Position numbers and translations under genes: made by a program. The notes beneath the pieces are model-generated. The model saw nothing but the letters and a program-made list of their open reading frames with translations, made no database searches and was not told where the DNA came from. Below are positions 24,151 to 33,119 of a DNA stretch of 47,218 nt, piece by piece. The stretch is from an uncultured Candidatus Saccharibacteria bacterium (GTDB taxonomy: Bacteria > Patescibacteriota > Saccharimonadia > Saccharimonadales > Saccharimonadaceae), in assembly GCA_937858705.1 (NCBI GenBank), contig CALLZM010000025.1, forward strand, positions 1 through 47,218, given 5' to 3'. Each line of letters begins with the position of its first letter. The stretch's first letter is position 1.

Positions 24151-27098
24151 AATTCAAACACGGTACAAGACGGCGAGCACTGGAATACGAAAAAGACTGG
24201 GTGCAGCGCTGGAAGCAGGACGGCACATTTGAGAAATCGGTCGAGCAGCGACCGAAAGACGATGCATATGTGTTTTATGACGGGCCTCCGTTCATTACCG
24301 GCAATCCGCATCATGGGACGCTGCTCAGCAGTATTGTTAAAGACGCAGTGCCGCGCTATTGGACGATGAAAGGCAAGCGTGTCGAGCGAGTCTGGGGGTG
24401 GGATTGCCATGGCTTGCCGGCTGAGAACTTTGTGGAAAAGCAGCTGAATATCACCGACCGTCGGCAGATTGTAACCAGCCCTGAAGGCAAGGCTCCTCTG
24501 GACAAAGACGGTAATGAGCTGCCGACCGTTACGCTCGAGCATTACATTACCAAGGCTCGCGAGTCGATGGTAGCAAATAGTGCCACATGGGAAGACACAA
24601 TTGACCGCATCGGCCGTTGGGTGGACTTCAAGGGTGCCTATAAAACCATGGACAAAAACTTCATGGAAAGTGTTTGGTGGGCGTTCAAAGAGCTCTATGA
24701 CAAGGGCAAAATCTACGAGGGCGAAAAGGTGCTGATGTACGACACGCGCTTTGCCACGCCGGTGAGTAAAAATGAAGTCACTATGGACAATGACGCTTAC
24801 CAGATCGTGACTGACCCGAGTGTGTTTGTGAAGTTTAAGCTGGAGGATGGCAGTACGCTGCTGGCCTGGACGACCACGCCATGGACGCTGCCGGGTAATT
24901 TGATGTTGGCGGTGAGTCCGGAGCTTACCTATTGCGAAGTCGAAGTGGGTGGCGAGAAGTTGGTTATCGCTGAGGAGGCACTGGAGCGGGTGCTGAAGGA
25001 TGAGAAAAATCAGTCGCTGGAATACAAAGTTGTGCGGAAGTTTCCGGGTAGCGAATTGGTCAGCAAGAGCTACCAGCCGCTCGATACTGGCTCGACTTGG
25101 CCGGAGAGTGGGGCAATTCACAAAGTCTACGCCGCTGACTTCGTGTCACATGAGTCTGGCTCGGGTATTGTTCACATTGCACCAGCGTATGGCGAGGACG
25201 ACTTTGAGCTGGCAAAAAGTCACGGCGTGGGGGCGTTTCATGTTATCGACGACAATGGATACTATACCGATACGAATTACAAGGGTTTGGAAGTTTGGGA
25301 TAACAATAAATTTATCGCTAAAGATTTGAAAGAAAAGGGTATCGTCTGGAAAGTCGAATACATCCGCCACGAATATCCGTTCAATCCGCGCAGCAAACAG
25401 CGCATCATGTACCGCGCTATCCCGAGCTGGTTTTTCGATATTCAAGGTTCTAAACCGCTGATGCTAGAGCAGAACGAGAACATCAACTGGTTCCCGGAGC
25501 ACTTGAAATACGGTCGTTTTGCTAAAAATATCGAGCAAGCGCCAGACTGGAACCTCAGCCGCGACCGCTTCTGGGCGACGGCAATGCCAGTATGGAAAGG
25601 CGACAAAGGCACAGTGAAAGTAATTGGTAGCTACGCCGAGCTGAAAGAGCTGAGCGGCGTGGAGCTAGAAGATTACCACCGTCCATGGGTAGACGACATT
25701 ACCTTTGAAATCAACGGCGAAATATTCACGCGTATTGACAAGGTGCTTGACTGTTGGTTTGAAAGTGGCAGTATGCCATTTGCTCAGCTACATTATCCTT
25801 TTGAGAACAAAGAAAAATTTGAAGCGAATTATCCAGCCGATTTCATCGTCGAATATGTCGGCCAGGTGCGCGCGTGGTTTTACTATGTGCACGCGGTCAA
25901 CACGGCACTGTTTGGCGACCATGCGTTCAACAATGTCATCACCACTGGCGTTGTCGCCGGCAATGACGGCCGCAAGGTGAGTAAAAGTCTCGGTAATTTC
26001 ACCGACCCGAACGAGCTGATGGATAAGTTTAGCGCTGATAGTTTGCGCTTCTTGCTACTCAGCAGTCCGCTCCTCAATGGCGAGGACTTTAGCGTGCAAG
26101 ACAAAGATGTCGGCGATGTTGCCCGCAAACTCAGCATGGTCTGGAACATGTACGACTTCTTCACGATGTACGCCGAAGTTGATGGTTGGGAATACGGCGG
26201 CGAATTGAAGGACCCACTGGAGAGCCTGACGAATCCGCTCGATATTTGGATTGTCAGCCGCCTGCATGAACTAGTTGTCGAAGTTGAAAAAAATATGGAC
26301 GCCTATAATATCCCCGATGCGCTTAGTCCGATATTGCCGTTCCTTGATGATGCATCCAACTGGTTCGTTCGCCGCTCACGCCGCCGTTTCTGGAAGAGTG
26401 AAGATGATGGCGATAAGAATGACGCCTACAAAACGCTGCACTATGTGTTGGTGCGACTGAGCTATATTTTGGCGCCATTCACACCGTTCCTTGCCGAAGA
26501 GTTGTATCACAATCTAACGGGTGATGACGAGTCGATTCATTTGAAAAATTGGTGGTCTGCTGGACGAGTGGACGATATAGTGACGGGGCAAATGGAGAGT
26601 GTGCGAATAGTTGTGAATATTGGTTTGGCGCAGCGTGCCAAAGCTGGAATAAAAGTTCGACAGCCTTTGACCCTCATTACACTATATGGTGAAGAATTTG
26701 ACTTTTTGGGTGAATCGGATCGTGTATTTGACTACATCGGACTAATTAAAGAAGAATTAAATGTTCATCAAGTTAAACTAGTGCTGCAGCCTATGAAGAG
26801 TGGGGATGAAAAAGTGAAATTTGATCTTCAGATTACTCCCGAACTCAAACGCGAAGGCTTATCGCGCGAAGTGATTCGCTTTGTGCAGAGCACGCGAAAG
26901 AACGCTGGGCTGAATGTCGATGACCGGATTCACCTCAGCTTGCTGGCGGAGGACGAGGAGCTATCAGGAGCCATCGCCGAACATCACGATGAGATTTACG
27001 CCGAAACACTCGCAGTAAGCGACACAGTCGAAGCAGCAGAAGCAGAAATAGTGAAAATCGACGGCATCGAACTGAAGATTGCCCTGGAAAAAGCGTAA
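24147..27098 (+). CDS. ileS: Isoleucyl-tRNA synthetase
   Basis: A 983-residue class I synthetase charging tRNA-Ile. The Rossmann core starts PPFITGNPHHGTLLS (HIGH-motif position, here HHGT), then GWDCHGLPAENFVEK; the editing domain shows AWTTTPWTLPGN at about residues 233-244 and the KMSKS loop is GRKVSKSLGN at about 610-619. The anticodon-binding part follows at about 690-850. The layout is of the eukaryote-like IleRS class, without a C-terminal zinc finger. The last His of HIGH is Thr, which is unusual. The T-box upstream agrees with the identification. Confidence 0.95.
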   Translation: MKFKHGTRRRALEYEKDWVQRWKQDGTFEKSVEQRPKDDAYVFYDGPPFITGNPHHGTLLSSIVKDAVPRYWTMKGKRVERVWGWDCHGLPAENFVEKQLNITDRRQIVTSPEGKAPLDKDGNELPTVTLEHYITKARESMVANSATWEDTIDRIGRWVDFKGAYKTMDKNFMESVWWAFKELYDKGKIYEGEKVLMYDTRFATPVSKNEVTMDNDAYQIVTDPSVFVKFKLEDGSTLLAWTTTPWTLPGNLMLAVSPELTYCEVEVGGEKLVIAEEALERVLKDEKNQSLEYKVVRKFPGSELVSKSYQPLDTGSTWPESGAIHKVYAADFVSHESGSGIVHIAPAYGEDDFELAKSHGVGAFHVIDDNGYYTDTNYKGLEVWDNNKFIAKDLKEKGIVWKVEYIRHEYPFNPRSKQRIMYRAIPSWFFDIQGSKPLMLEQNENINWFPEHLKYGRFAKNIEQAPDWNLSRDRFWATAMPVWKGDKGTVKVIGSYAELKELSGVELEDYHRPWVDDITFEINGEIFTRIDKVLDCWFESGSMPFAQLHYPFENKEKFEANYPADFIVEYVGQVRAWFYYVHAVNTALFGDHAFNNVITTGVVAGNDGRKVSKSLGNFTDPNELMDKFSADSLRFLLLSSPLLNGEDFSVQDKDVGDVARKLSMVWNMYDFFTMYAEVDGWEYGGELKDPLESLTNPLDIWIVSRLHELVVEVEKNMDAYNIPDALSPILPFLDDASNWFVRRSRRRFWKSEDDGDKNDAYKTLHYVLVRLSYILAPFTPFLAEELYHNLTGDDESIHLKNWWSAGRVDDIVTGQMESVRIVVNIGLAQRAKAGIKVRQPLTLITLYGEEFDFLGESDRVFDYIGLIKEELNVHQVKLVLQPMKSGDEKVKFDLQITPELKREGLSREVIRFVQSTRKNAGLNVDDRIHLSLLAEDEELSGAIAEHHDEIYAETLAVSDTVEAAEAEIVKIDGIELKIALEKA

Positions 27099-27110
27099 TC
27101 CATAATACTA

Positions 27111-27139
27111 TTGACTTTCTATAAAGCTTGTGCTATTAT
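27111..27139 (+). promoter_or_regulatory. Promoter of the 27170 gene
   Basis: TTGACT 27111-27116, 17-base spacer, TATTAT 27134-27139. It rules out the upstream in-frame ATG at 27128, which lies in the spacer. Confidence 0.75.
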
Positions 27140-27169
27140 GGTAGTATAAACCTCATTGGTTATACAAAC

Positions 27170-27358
27170 ATGAAACACACATTTTTTACAAAAAAACTTG
27201 CATTTCAGCCCGTTGACCCTTTGGACGATGGGCTGAGAGACATGATTTTAGAGGAGCAGCGAGAACATGCTATTGATTTATATGGCGATGATGCTTCGGC
27301 CGGTGATATTTGGCATGCTATGGACCAAGATAACGACCGGCTGGCATTTGACGATTAG
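27170..27358 (+). CDS. Unknown 62-residue protein
   Basis: ATG 27170 is about 25 bases after the expected transcription start; no clear ribosome site is seen. The protein starts MKHTFFTKKLAFQPVDP and is acidic after residue 15, with a tail DQDNDRLAFDD. Its stop overlaps the end of the convergent P-type ATPase gene by 4 bases. The family is unknown; the strong promoter is the main support. Confidence 0.55.
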   Translation: MKHTFFTKKLAFQPVDPLDDGLRDMILEEQREHAIDLYGDDASAGDIWHAMDQDNDRLAFDD

Positions 27359-29172
27359 CGCAGTGCTCGTAGGGCGTTGATGATAACCACTACATCGACC
27401 ACTTCTTGAAGGAGCGCGCCAACAACGGCCGGAATGTAGCCAAAAGCAGCAATGATCATCAGTGCGACACTGATGGCGATACCAATCATGATGCTTTGTG
27501 TGGCGATTTTTAGCGTGCGCTTTGAGATAGAGAGTGTCTCGCTGACTCTGGAGATATCGTCGAGCATAATGACAACATCGGCAGTTTCCGAAGCAGCGGT
27601 CGAACCTTTTGCTCCCATAGCCACCCCTACGGAGGCAGTTGCCAGTACGGGGGCATCGTTTACGCCGTCGCCGACCATCATGTTGGGGGTTTCAAGTTCT
27701 TTTTTGATGATTCGCACCTTATCAGCAGGCAAGCATTCGGCAAAAAAACGGTCGATGTTTAGTTTTTTGGCGATTGCTTTGGCCGTTTTTTCGTTATCGC
27801 CAGTCAACATGATGATGTCGGAAATACCTTGGCGGTGAATGCTTGCGAGGGTTGATTCTGCATTGTCTCGCACGGTATCGGTAAGTTCAATGGTGCCCAG
27901 AAAAACACCATCTTTGGCAACAAAAATAACGGTACCGTTAAGGTTGCCTGGTGTCTTGCTCGGCACATTCTTCACCTTTTTTGACTGCAAAAAGTCGAGC
28001 TTACCAACTAGCAGGCGTTGATTTCCGGCTATTGCTTCAACGCCAAACGCTGAAGTATCGGTCGTTTTTTTGATGTGAGGCAGGTGTACTTTTTGTGCGG
28101 CAGCAGCTGTAGTAATCGCCTTGGCGATGATGTGCGATGATTGTTGTTCGGCTGTAGCTGCTGCCAGGAACAGCTCTTGTTTAGTAACACCTTTGACGGG
28201 CAGAAGCTGGCTTATCTCAAGCGTGCCATGGGTGAGTGTACCAGTTTTATCAAATGCGATGGATTTGATACGAGAGAGCTTTTCGATGACGGCTCCTGAC
28301 TTGATGATGATGCCTCGTTTGGCGGCCTGGCTCATGCCTGAAACCAGTGCGATGGGCGCTGCCAAAATAAGTGGGCAGGGAGTAGCAACAACGAGTACTT
28401 GTGCGAACCGTAAGGCGTCACCAGAAATGTACCAAGCGAGCCCGGCAATACCGAAGGCAATAATGGTAAATGGCACGGCATAGCGGTCTGCCAGACGAAC
28501 AAAAGGTGACTTTTCGACAGAGCTGGCCGCTTCCACCAGTTGAATAATTTTTTGGTATTCACTTTTTGCGGCAGTTTGAGTGGCGACGATGACGATAGCG
28601 CTGTCGCCATTGATGCTACCGCTGAGGAGAGCATCTGACTCGGCATATTCTACTGGCCGACTTTCGCCTGTAAGGGAAGATTCATCCACCAAGGCATGTT
28701 TGCTCGCCAATGTTGCATCGACTGGGATAATCTCTTGCGGCTTGACGAGCAAGCGGTCGCCAATCTTTACTGCATGGATAGGAATTGTTTTGCCCTGTTC
28801 GAGATGGGCGACTTTTGGCGCCATGTCAAGAAGGTGCGACAGCTCTCGTTTGGCGCGTTTGGCCGCGTAGGCTTCGAGTGCTTCGCCGCCAGTGAGCATG
28901 AGTACGATGATCATACTCGCCCAATGCTCACTAACGGCAAGAGTACTGATGATGGCGACAACAGCCAGCAGATCGATGCCATAGCTCCCCTCGCGCAAGG
29001 TTTCGATCATCTCTCGGCCGAGTTTTAGGACGACAACGATACCCCATATAGTAAAGAGTAATTGTGTTGTAGATGGCTGCCCAAATATACTGAATGCACC
29101 ACCAGCTATGAGCACTACTATGGTGGCAAAAAAGAGTGGATATTCTTTGAGGATTGGATATATTTTTTTCAT
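27355..29172 (-). CDS. Heavy-metal P1B-type ATPase
   Basis: A 605-residue metal-exporting ATPase. The membrane metal site is ATPCPLILAAP, a CPL variant rather than CPC. Further motifs are the phosphorylation site DKTGTLTHG, the actuator loop SLTGESRPV, the nucleotide hinge MLTGDNEKTA and the hinge GDGVNDAPVLA. There is no N-terminal metal-binding domain. Eight membrane helices are expected. The frame extends further upstream, but the -10 TACAAT (29181-29186 on the minus strand) lies inside that part, so the start at 29172 is chosen, 8 bases from the -10 box. The metal could be Zn, Cd, Co or similar. Confidence 0.88.
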   Translation of the reverse strand: MKKIYPILKEYPLFFATIVVLIAGGAFSIFGQPSTTQLLFTIWGIVVVLKLGREMIETLREGSYGIDLLAVVAIISTLAVSEHWASMIIVLMLTGGEALEAYAAKRAKRELSHLLDMAPKVAHLEQGKTIPIHAVKIGDRLLVKPQEIIPVDATLASKHALVDESSLTGESRPVEYAESDALLSGSINGDSAIVIVATQTAAKSEYQKIIQLVEAASSVEKSPFVRLADRYAVPFTIIAFGIAGLAWYISGDALRFAQVLVVATPCPLILAAPIALVSGMSQAAKRGIIIKSGAVIEKLSRIKSIAFDKTGTLTHGTLEISQLLPVKGVTKQELFLAAATAEQQSSHIIAKAITTAAAAQKVHLPHIKKTTDTSAFGVEAIAGNQRLLVGKLDFLQSKKVKNVPSKTPGNLNGTVIFVAKDGVFLGTIELTDTVRDNAESTLASIHRQGISDIIMLTGDNEKTAKAIAKKLNIDRFFAECLPADKVRIIKKELETPNMMVGDGVNDAPVLATASVGVAMGAKGSTAASETADVVIMLDDISRVSETLSISKRTLKIATQSIMIGIAISVALMIIAAFGYIPAVVGALLQEVVDVVVIINALRALR

Positions 29173-29180
29173 AACTCTCT

Positions 29181-29202
29181 CTATTGTATCGCAGATGGTA
29201 CA
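29181..29202. promoter_or_regulatory. Divergent -10 elements for the P-type ATPase and galU
   Basis: On the minus strand TACAAT occupies 29181-29186; on the plus strand the extended TGG-TACAAT occupies 29197-29202. The two promoters lie back to back within 22 bases, so they are likely to compete. Confidence 0.55.
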
Positions 29203-29233
29203 ATAGGGGATAGTAAAATAAAGGAGTAAGATT

Positions 29234-30049
29234 ATGAACATTACGAAGGCTATCATACCGGTAGCAGGCTGGGGTTCTCGCTGGCTACCGCTGACAAAAG
29301 CTATTGAAAAGTGTATGTTGCCAATTGGTAATCGTCCGCTTATCGACTTTGTGGTGCAAGATTGCATGGCGGCTGGTATATCGGAATTTATATTTGTTGT
29401 GAGCGAGCAGAGTACTCAGCTAGAGGCGTATTATCGTAGCAATCTTCATCTTAATAACTATCTGAGGCGAGCTGGCAAGGAAAACTTACTGCCGAGCGTG
29501 GCGGCTATTGATGCTAAACTATATTTTATTACTCAGCCAAGTTATGGTAAATATGGTACGGCGGTGCCAGTGAGTTTGGCGGCAGATTATTTGGAAGATG
29601 GCGAATCGGCTGTAGTGTTGATGGGCGATGACTTTATGTATAATGCCGATGGTTCGAGTGAAGTTGCGCGACTGATAGCAGCTACGCCAGAAGGGCAGTG
29701 CGGACTGATGGCGAAGCGAGTTGGCGCCGATGAAATATCGAAATACGGCGTGATTCGCATGGATGAGCAGGGGAATTACCAGGAAATTGTCGAAAAACCA
29801 GCGCCAGAAGACGCACCGAGTGACATGGCGAGCATCGGCAAATATGTCATGACCAAAGAAGTGATAGAAATGTGTGCGGCCGTCGAGAGGTCACCACGGG
29901 GTGAGTACGAGCTGCCAGACGCTATCAATCTACTGGTAGCCAAAGGTGGTGTAGTAAAAGTCGTACCAGCTGTTGGCCAGCACCTCGACGGTGGTACGCC
30001 AGAGAGCTGGCTACACGCGAATAATGTAGTGAGCGGATATATAAAATAA
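29234..30049 (+). CDS. galU: UTP-glucose-1-phosphate uridylyltransferase-like nucleotidyltransferase
   Basis: A 271-residue nucleotidyltransferase making UDP-glucose (or a related NDP-sugar) for envelope glycans. The nucleotide loop is PVAGWGSRWLPLTKAIEKCMLPIGNRP (about residues 8-34), where the usual KEML is KCML; VVLMGDDFMYN at about 128-138 holds the metal-binding Asp, EIVEKPAPEDAP at about 190-201 and GGTPESWLHAN near the end are typical of GalU. The ribosome site AAGGAG is at 29221-29226. Exact sugar use is inferred from family likeness. Confidence 0.85.
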   Translation: MNITKAIIPVAGWGSRWLPLTKAIEKCMLPIGNRPLIDFVVQDCMAAGISEFIFVVSEQSTQLEAYYRSNLHLNNYLRRAGKENLLPSVAAIDAKLYFITQPSYGKYGTAVPVSLAADYLEDGESAVVLMGDDFMYNADGSSEVARLIAATPEGQCGLMAKRVGADEISKYGVIRMDEQGNYQEIVEKPAPEDAPSDMASIGKYVMTKEVIEMCAAVERSPRGEYELPDAINLLVAKGGVVKVVPAVGQHLDGGTPESWLHANNVVSGYIK

Positions 30050-30051
30050 TA

Positions 30052-30080
30052 TTGACAAAATATACATAATTTGCTATAAT
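30052..30080 (+). promoter_or_regulatory. Consensus promoter of the 30087 gene
   Basis: TTGACA 30052-30057, 17-base spacer, TATAAT 30075-30080: a perfect consensus. ATG follows 6 bases later. Confidence 0.85.
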
Positions 30081-30086
30081 AAAACT

Positions 30087-30302
30087 ATGGCGCGACCTCA
30101 TGCATTTGCTGTTGACCCTGATAAACCACTGTATCGTGGAGACGGTACTCCTTTAAGGACAGCCGTGTTAGAGATACCTCCAGATATAGGTCCGAGCCGC
30201 GATGGACTTGAACACTCACGAGAGGTGAGCGCAACGATAGGGCTACAAGTTGTGCATTCAGCTGAATTGTTAGGCTCTAGACGATATAGAGATACCTGCT
30301 AG
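30087..30302 (+). CDS. Unknown 71-residue protein, leaderless and strongly promoted
   Basis: ATG 30087 lies 6 bases after a perfect consensus -10 box, so the message should start at the initiation codon. The protein begins MARPHAFAVDPDKPLYRGDG and ends RRYRDTC; it has no membrane segment. No family is recognised. The stop TAG is at 30300-30302, followed by the rplU promoter. Confidence 0.55.
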   Translation: MARPHAFAVDPDKPLYRGDGTPLRTAVLEIPPDIGPSRDGLEHSREVSATIGLQVVHSAELLGSRRYRDTC

Positions 30303-30323
30303 CAAAAAAGACTATTCGGCTGC

Positions 30324-30352
30324 TTGAAAATATCCCTACTCTCTGATACAAT
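30324..30352 (+). promoter_or_regulatory. rplU promoter
   Basis: TTGAAA 30324-30329, 17-base spacer, TACAAT 30347-30352 with extended TGA. The leader is about 28 bases and holds AAAGGA. Confidence 0.7.
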
Positions 30353-30386
30353 AACTCCTAGTCAAAATTAATTTTAAAGGAACAAG

Positions 30387-30698
30387 ATGAAAGCAGTCGT
30401 AAAAATCTCTGGCAAACAATACATTGTCAGTGAAAAAGAGACCCTCCTGGTGGACCTCCTCCCGGAAGGAACGAAAGAGCTCACCCTCGACGCGCTTTTG
30501 GTTGTAGACGGTGACAAAACCACTGTCGGCACGCCAACTGTCAAAGGTGTAGTAGTAAAAGCGAAGGTTGTTGACGACCTCGTAAAGGGCGATAAAGTTC
30601 GCGTCATCCGCTATAAAGCGAAAAAGCGAGTCCATAAAGAAATGGGTCATCGCCAAAAATACACCAAGATTGAAATTGCTTCGATCGGCAAAAAATAG
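30387..30698 (+). CDS. rplU: Large ribosomal subunit protein bL21
   Basis: A 103-residue 50S protein. It starts MKAVVKISGKQYIVSEKETL, and KVRVIRYKAKKRVHKEMGHRQ at about residues 70-90 is the bL21 signature before KYTKIEI. It stands alone: the usual rpmA (bL27) partner is not downstream; a strong terminator and the parA unit follow instead. Confidence 0.95.
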   Translation: MKAVVKISGKQYIVSEKETLLVDLLPEGTKELTLDALLVVDGDKTTVGTPTVKGVVVKAKVVDDLVKGDKVRVIRYKAKKRVHKEMGHRQKYTKIEIASIGKK

Positions 30699-30714
30699 TC
30701 TTCGATTATCTACG

Positions 30715-30751
30715 AAAATCGCCGCCACATCAACAAGGCGGCGATTTTTTT
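30715..30751 (+). terminator. Rho-independent terminator of rplU
   Basis: A 12-bp stem AAAATCGCCGCC (30715-30726) / GGCGGCGATTTT (30737-30748) with a 10-base loop and a T7 tail. Confidence 0.92.
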
Positions 30752-30803
30752 ATGGAGCCCGCTTATGGTATACTGAGTGGAGTAATAGAAAGGGTAGACT
30801 CTG

Positions 30804-31568
30804 GTGGCAATTACGATTGCAGTGACAAATCAAAAAGGTGGAGTGGGCAAAACAACAACAGCGGTGAACTTGGCGTATTTTTTGTCGAAACTTGGCAAAC
30901 GCACACTGCTTATTGATTTCGATCCGCAGGGGAATGCCTCGAGTGGTTTGGGTATCGATAAACAAACAACACCTATCACTGTGTCGGAGGTGGTTTCTGG
31001 CCGATCGAGTATGGGCAGCGCGATTTATGCAACAGAATACAAAGATCTGTCGCTGATTGTCTCGACACCGCACCTAGCGAATACAGAAGTTGAACTGATG
31101 CAAGCGGACAACAAGTTTATTCGCTTAAGGCAAGCGATAAAAAGCGTGGAGGATGGGTTTGATTTCATCATTATTGATTGTCCACCATCGCTCAGCCTTC
31201 TGACGGTCAACGGTCTTGTTGCGGCGAATTTTGTATTGCTGCCGGTACAGGCGGAGTTTTATGCGCTTGAAGGCCTTGGCCAGTTACTAGAAACCATGAA
31301 GTTGATTCGCAAGGGTATGAATACGCAACTGCAATTGCTGGGTGTGCTGCCGACTATGATGGACTCGCGTACGACGCTATCGGGCCAGGTCCTCGAAGAA
31401 ATCCGAAAACATTTTCCGGAAAAAATATTTGAAACCACCATTCCTCGCAATATTCGTCTCGCTGAAGCACCAAGCCATGGCGTGCCGATAGGGGTCTATG
31501 ATAGGTTTTCGAAAGGAGCAAGGGCATATAAGGCATTGGCCAAGGAGGTGATAGAGCGTGTCGGCTAA
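30804..31568 (+). CDS. parA: ParA chromosome-partitioning ATPase
   Basis: A 254-residue deviant-Walker ATPase that moves ParB-bound origins. The motif KGGVGKTTTAVNLA at about residues 10-23 has the signature Lys; DFDPQGNASSGLG at about 39-51 and FIIIDCPPSLSLLT near 120 complete the site. The start is GTG 30804; the -10 TATACT (30769-30774) lies upstream. The last 11 bases overlap parB. Confidence 0.93.
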   Translation: MAITIAVTNQKGGVGKTTTAVNLAYFLSKLGKRTLLIDFDPQGNASSGLGIDKQTTPITVSEVVSGRSSMGSAIYATEYKDLSLIVSTPHLANTEVELMQADNKFIRLRQAIKSVEDGFDFIIIDCPPSLSLLTVNGLVAANFVLLPVQAEFYALEGLGQLLETMKLIRKGMNTQLQLLGVLPTMMDSRTTLSGQVLEEIRKHFPEKIFETTIPRNIRLAEAPSHGVPIGVYDRFSKGARAYKALAKEVIERVG

Positions 31569-32433
31569 AAGAGGATTAGGGCGAGGATTCAGTTCGTTGA
31601 TACCAGATAATTTGCTGGACGAGACATTTGACCCAACGGCTCAGCAAGATACAAAAATGAGTGACTTTCGTCAGGTGGCGATCGATGATATAACGCCCGA
31701 CGACACACAGCCGAGGAAATACTTTGAAGAAGATTCCTTGGCTGAACTTGCCGAATCGATCAAAGAGCACGGAGTACTACAGCCGGTTATTCTTATGCCA
31801 AAGAAGCCAAGCGGCTATATTATCGTGGCGGGCGAGCGGCGATTTCGAGCGGCAAAATTGGCGGGCCTCACGACTATACCGAGCTTAGTGCGGACGCTGA
31901 CTGCCCAACACAAGCTCGAGCTCTCTCTTATTGAAAATATTCAGCGGCAAGATCTCAATGTATTAGAGACGGCGACTGCGTATCTCAAGCTTCGCGACCA
32001 GTTCAATATGAAGCTTGAAGAGATTGGTGCGAGAGTAAGTAAATCAGCGAGTGCCATTAGCAATACTATGCGATTGCTCAAATTGCCGAAAATAGTTCAG
32101 GAAGCGGTCTTTGCTGGCCGTATGAGTGAAGGCCAGGCACGACCTTTGATTGGTGTTCGCGAAGAAGCGGTGGAAGAAATATTAGAGCAGGCTATAAAGG
32201 AAAATTGGACCGCTCGCAAGTTTGAGCAATGGGCAAATAACCAAAAAGCTGGCAAGCAAAGTGTTGTCAAAAAGCTTTCCATGCCGCAATACGATGAGGC
32301 AGAAAAAGCTCTCACTACGAAGCTGCGGACACCTACAAAAATTAGTACCAACAGCCGTGGTGCTGGCAAAATCGTTATTTCATTCAAGAATAAGCTTGAT
32401 TTTGATCGTATTCAGAGGCACATCGAAGGCTGA
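31558..32433 (+). CDS. parB: ParB chromosome-partitioning protein
   Basis: A 291-residue centromere-binding CTPase. GLGRGFSSLIP is the N-terminal ParA-stimulating region; QPRKYFEEDSLAELAESIKEHG and GERRFRAAKLAGLTTIP (about residues 88-104) form the CTP/ParB core; the helix-turn-helix is at about 145-170 (ARVSKSASAISNTMRLLKLP). The start is GTG inside parA. No clear parS site was found nearby. The stop is TGA. Confidence 0.93.
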   Translation: MSAKRGLGRGFSSLIPDNLLDETFDPTAQQDTKMSDFRQVAIDDITPDDTQPRKYFEEDSLAELAESIKEHGVLQPVILMPKKPSGYIIVAGERRFRAAKLAGLTTIPSLVRTLTAQHKLELSLIENIQRQDLNVLETATAYLKLRDQFNMKLEEIGARVSKSASAISNTMRLLKLPKIVQEAVFAGRMSEGQARPLIGVREEAVEEILEQAIKENWTARKFEQWANNQKAGKQSVVKKLSMPQYDEAEKALTTKLRTPTKISTNSRGAGKIVISFKNKLDFDRIQRHIEG

Positions 32434-32458
32434 CAGCTACCCCATTATTAGAATGCTA

Positions 32459-32487
32459 TTGACTTTTTTACTATAGTATGATAATAT
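32459..32487 (+). promoter_or_regulatory. Promoter of the lipoprotein gene
   Basis: TTGACT 32459-32464, 17-base spacer, TAATAT 32482-32487. ATG 32495 lies 7 bases downstream. Confidence 0.65.
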
Positions 32488-32494
32488 TGTTACT

Positions 32495-33109
32495 ATGAAG
32501 AATTTTGAATCGAACCGCACAGGAACAAGAGAACATATTAAAAAAGGAGTATTAGCGCTAGGGGGGGGGGCAGCGTTACTCACGCTGAATGCATGTGCTG
32601 AAGAATCGGTACCTACGAGCAATCACTATGGCGTAGAAGCTTTATGCCTCCAAGACGGTGCTATTGCTCGTGATGCTCCAAAAAAGGGTGACGATGATGC
32701 TATATTCTTTCCTGGATCTGGCAAGCAAGCTGCAGAGCTCGATCTGAATAATAAGAGGGGAGATCACGGAGATGATGCCTGGGAATATGTTTGTTATAAG
32801 CCAGAAGCAGGTATTGTCCAATCTGCTGATGGCTCTGGTGTGGACCCGAAGTATACGGATTGGCACAACGGTGCTTACGATCTAGTAGACGGCTCTCGCA
32901 TTCTTCAGGCTATTGAGGAAGGGAAGCTTTTAGACGGATATGGAAATCCAGCTACTCAGTTGGCGATTGAGTCTACTAAAAAGTTTGCTAAAAAAATTGC
33001 TGGAAAGGACGCCTGGGTTAATTGGCAACGAACATGGACGGTAAATGAAGAACCTCATGATCTAGGGGGCAAACCCTTTGGTGATACTTTTCCTCTTGAG
33101 GAACGATAA
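32495..33109 (+). CDS. Predicted phase-variable lipoprotein
   Basis: A 204-residue protein with a lipoprotein signal: KK at residues 16-17, a hydrophobic stretch to about 30 and lipobox LNAC with Cys34. The mature part is acidic and soluble, with no known domain (CYKPEAGIVQ, YDLVDGSRILQ, VNWQRTWTVNEE). A run of ten G at 32561-32570 encodes three Gly inside the signal. Loss of one G reaches TGA after five further codons, and gain of one G ends at TGA soon after the lipobox position, so export and synthesis can switch off. At present the frame is open. The promoter is leaderless-like. Confidence 0.78.
   Translation: MKNFESNRTGTREHIKKGVLALGGGAALLTLNACAEESVPTSNHYGVEALCLQDGAIARDAPKKGDDDAIFFPGSGKQAAELDLNNKRGDHGDDAWEYVCYKPEAGIVQSADGSGVDPKYTDWHNGAYDLVDGSRILQAIEEGKLLDGYGNPATQLAIESTKKFAKKIAGKDAWVNWQRTWTVNEEPHDLGGKPFGDTFPLEER
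32561..32570 (+). repeat. G10 homopolymer in the lipoprotein signal sequence
   Basis: Ten G, codons 23-25 plus the first base of codon 26. It is a contingency-locus-like tract. Confidence 0.9.
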
Positions 33110-33119
33110 GAGCTGAAAG

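Noticed and set aside
27128-27169. Longer start of the small 27170 gene
   Set aside because: ATG 27128 is inside the promoter spacer.
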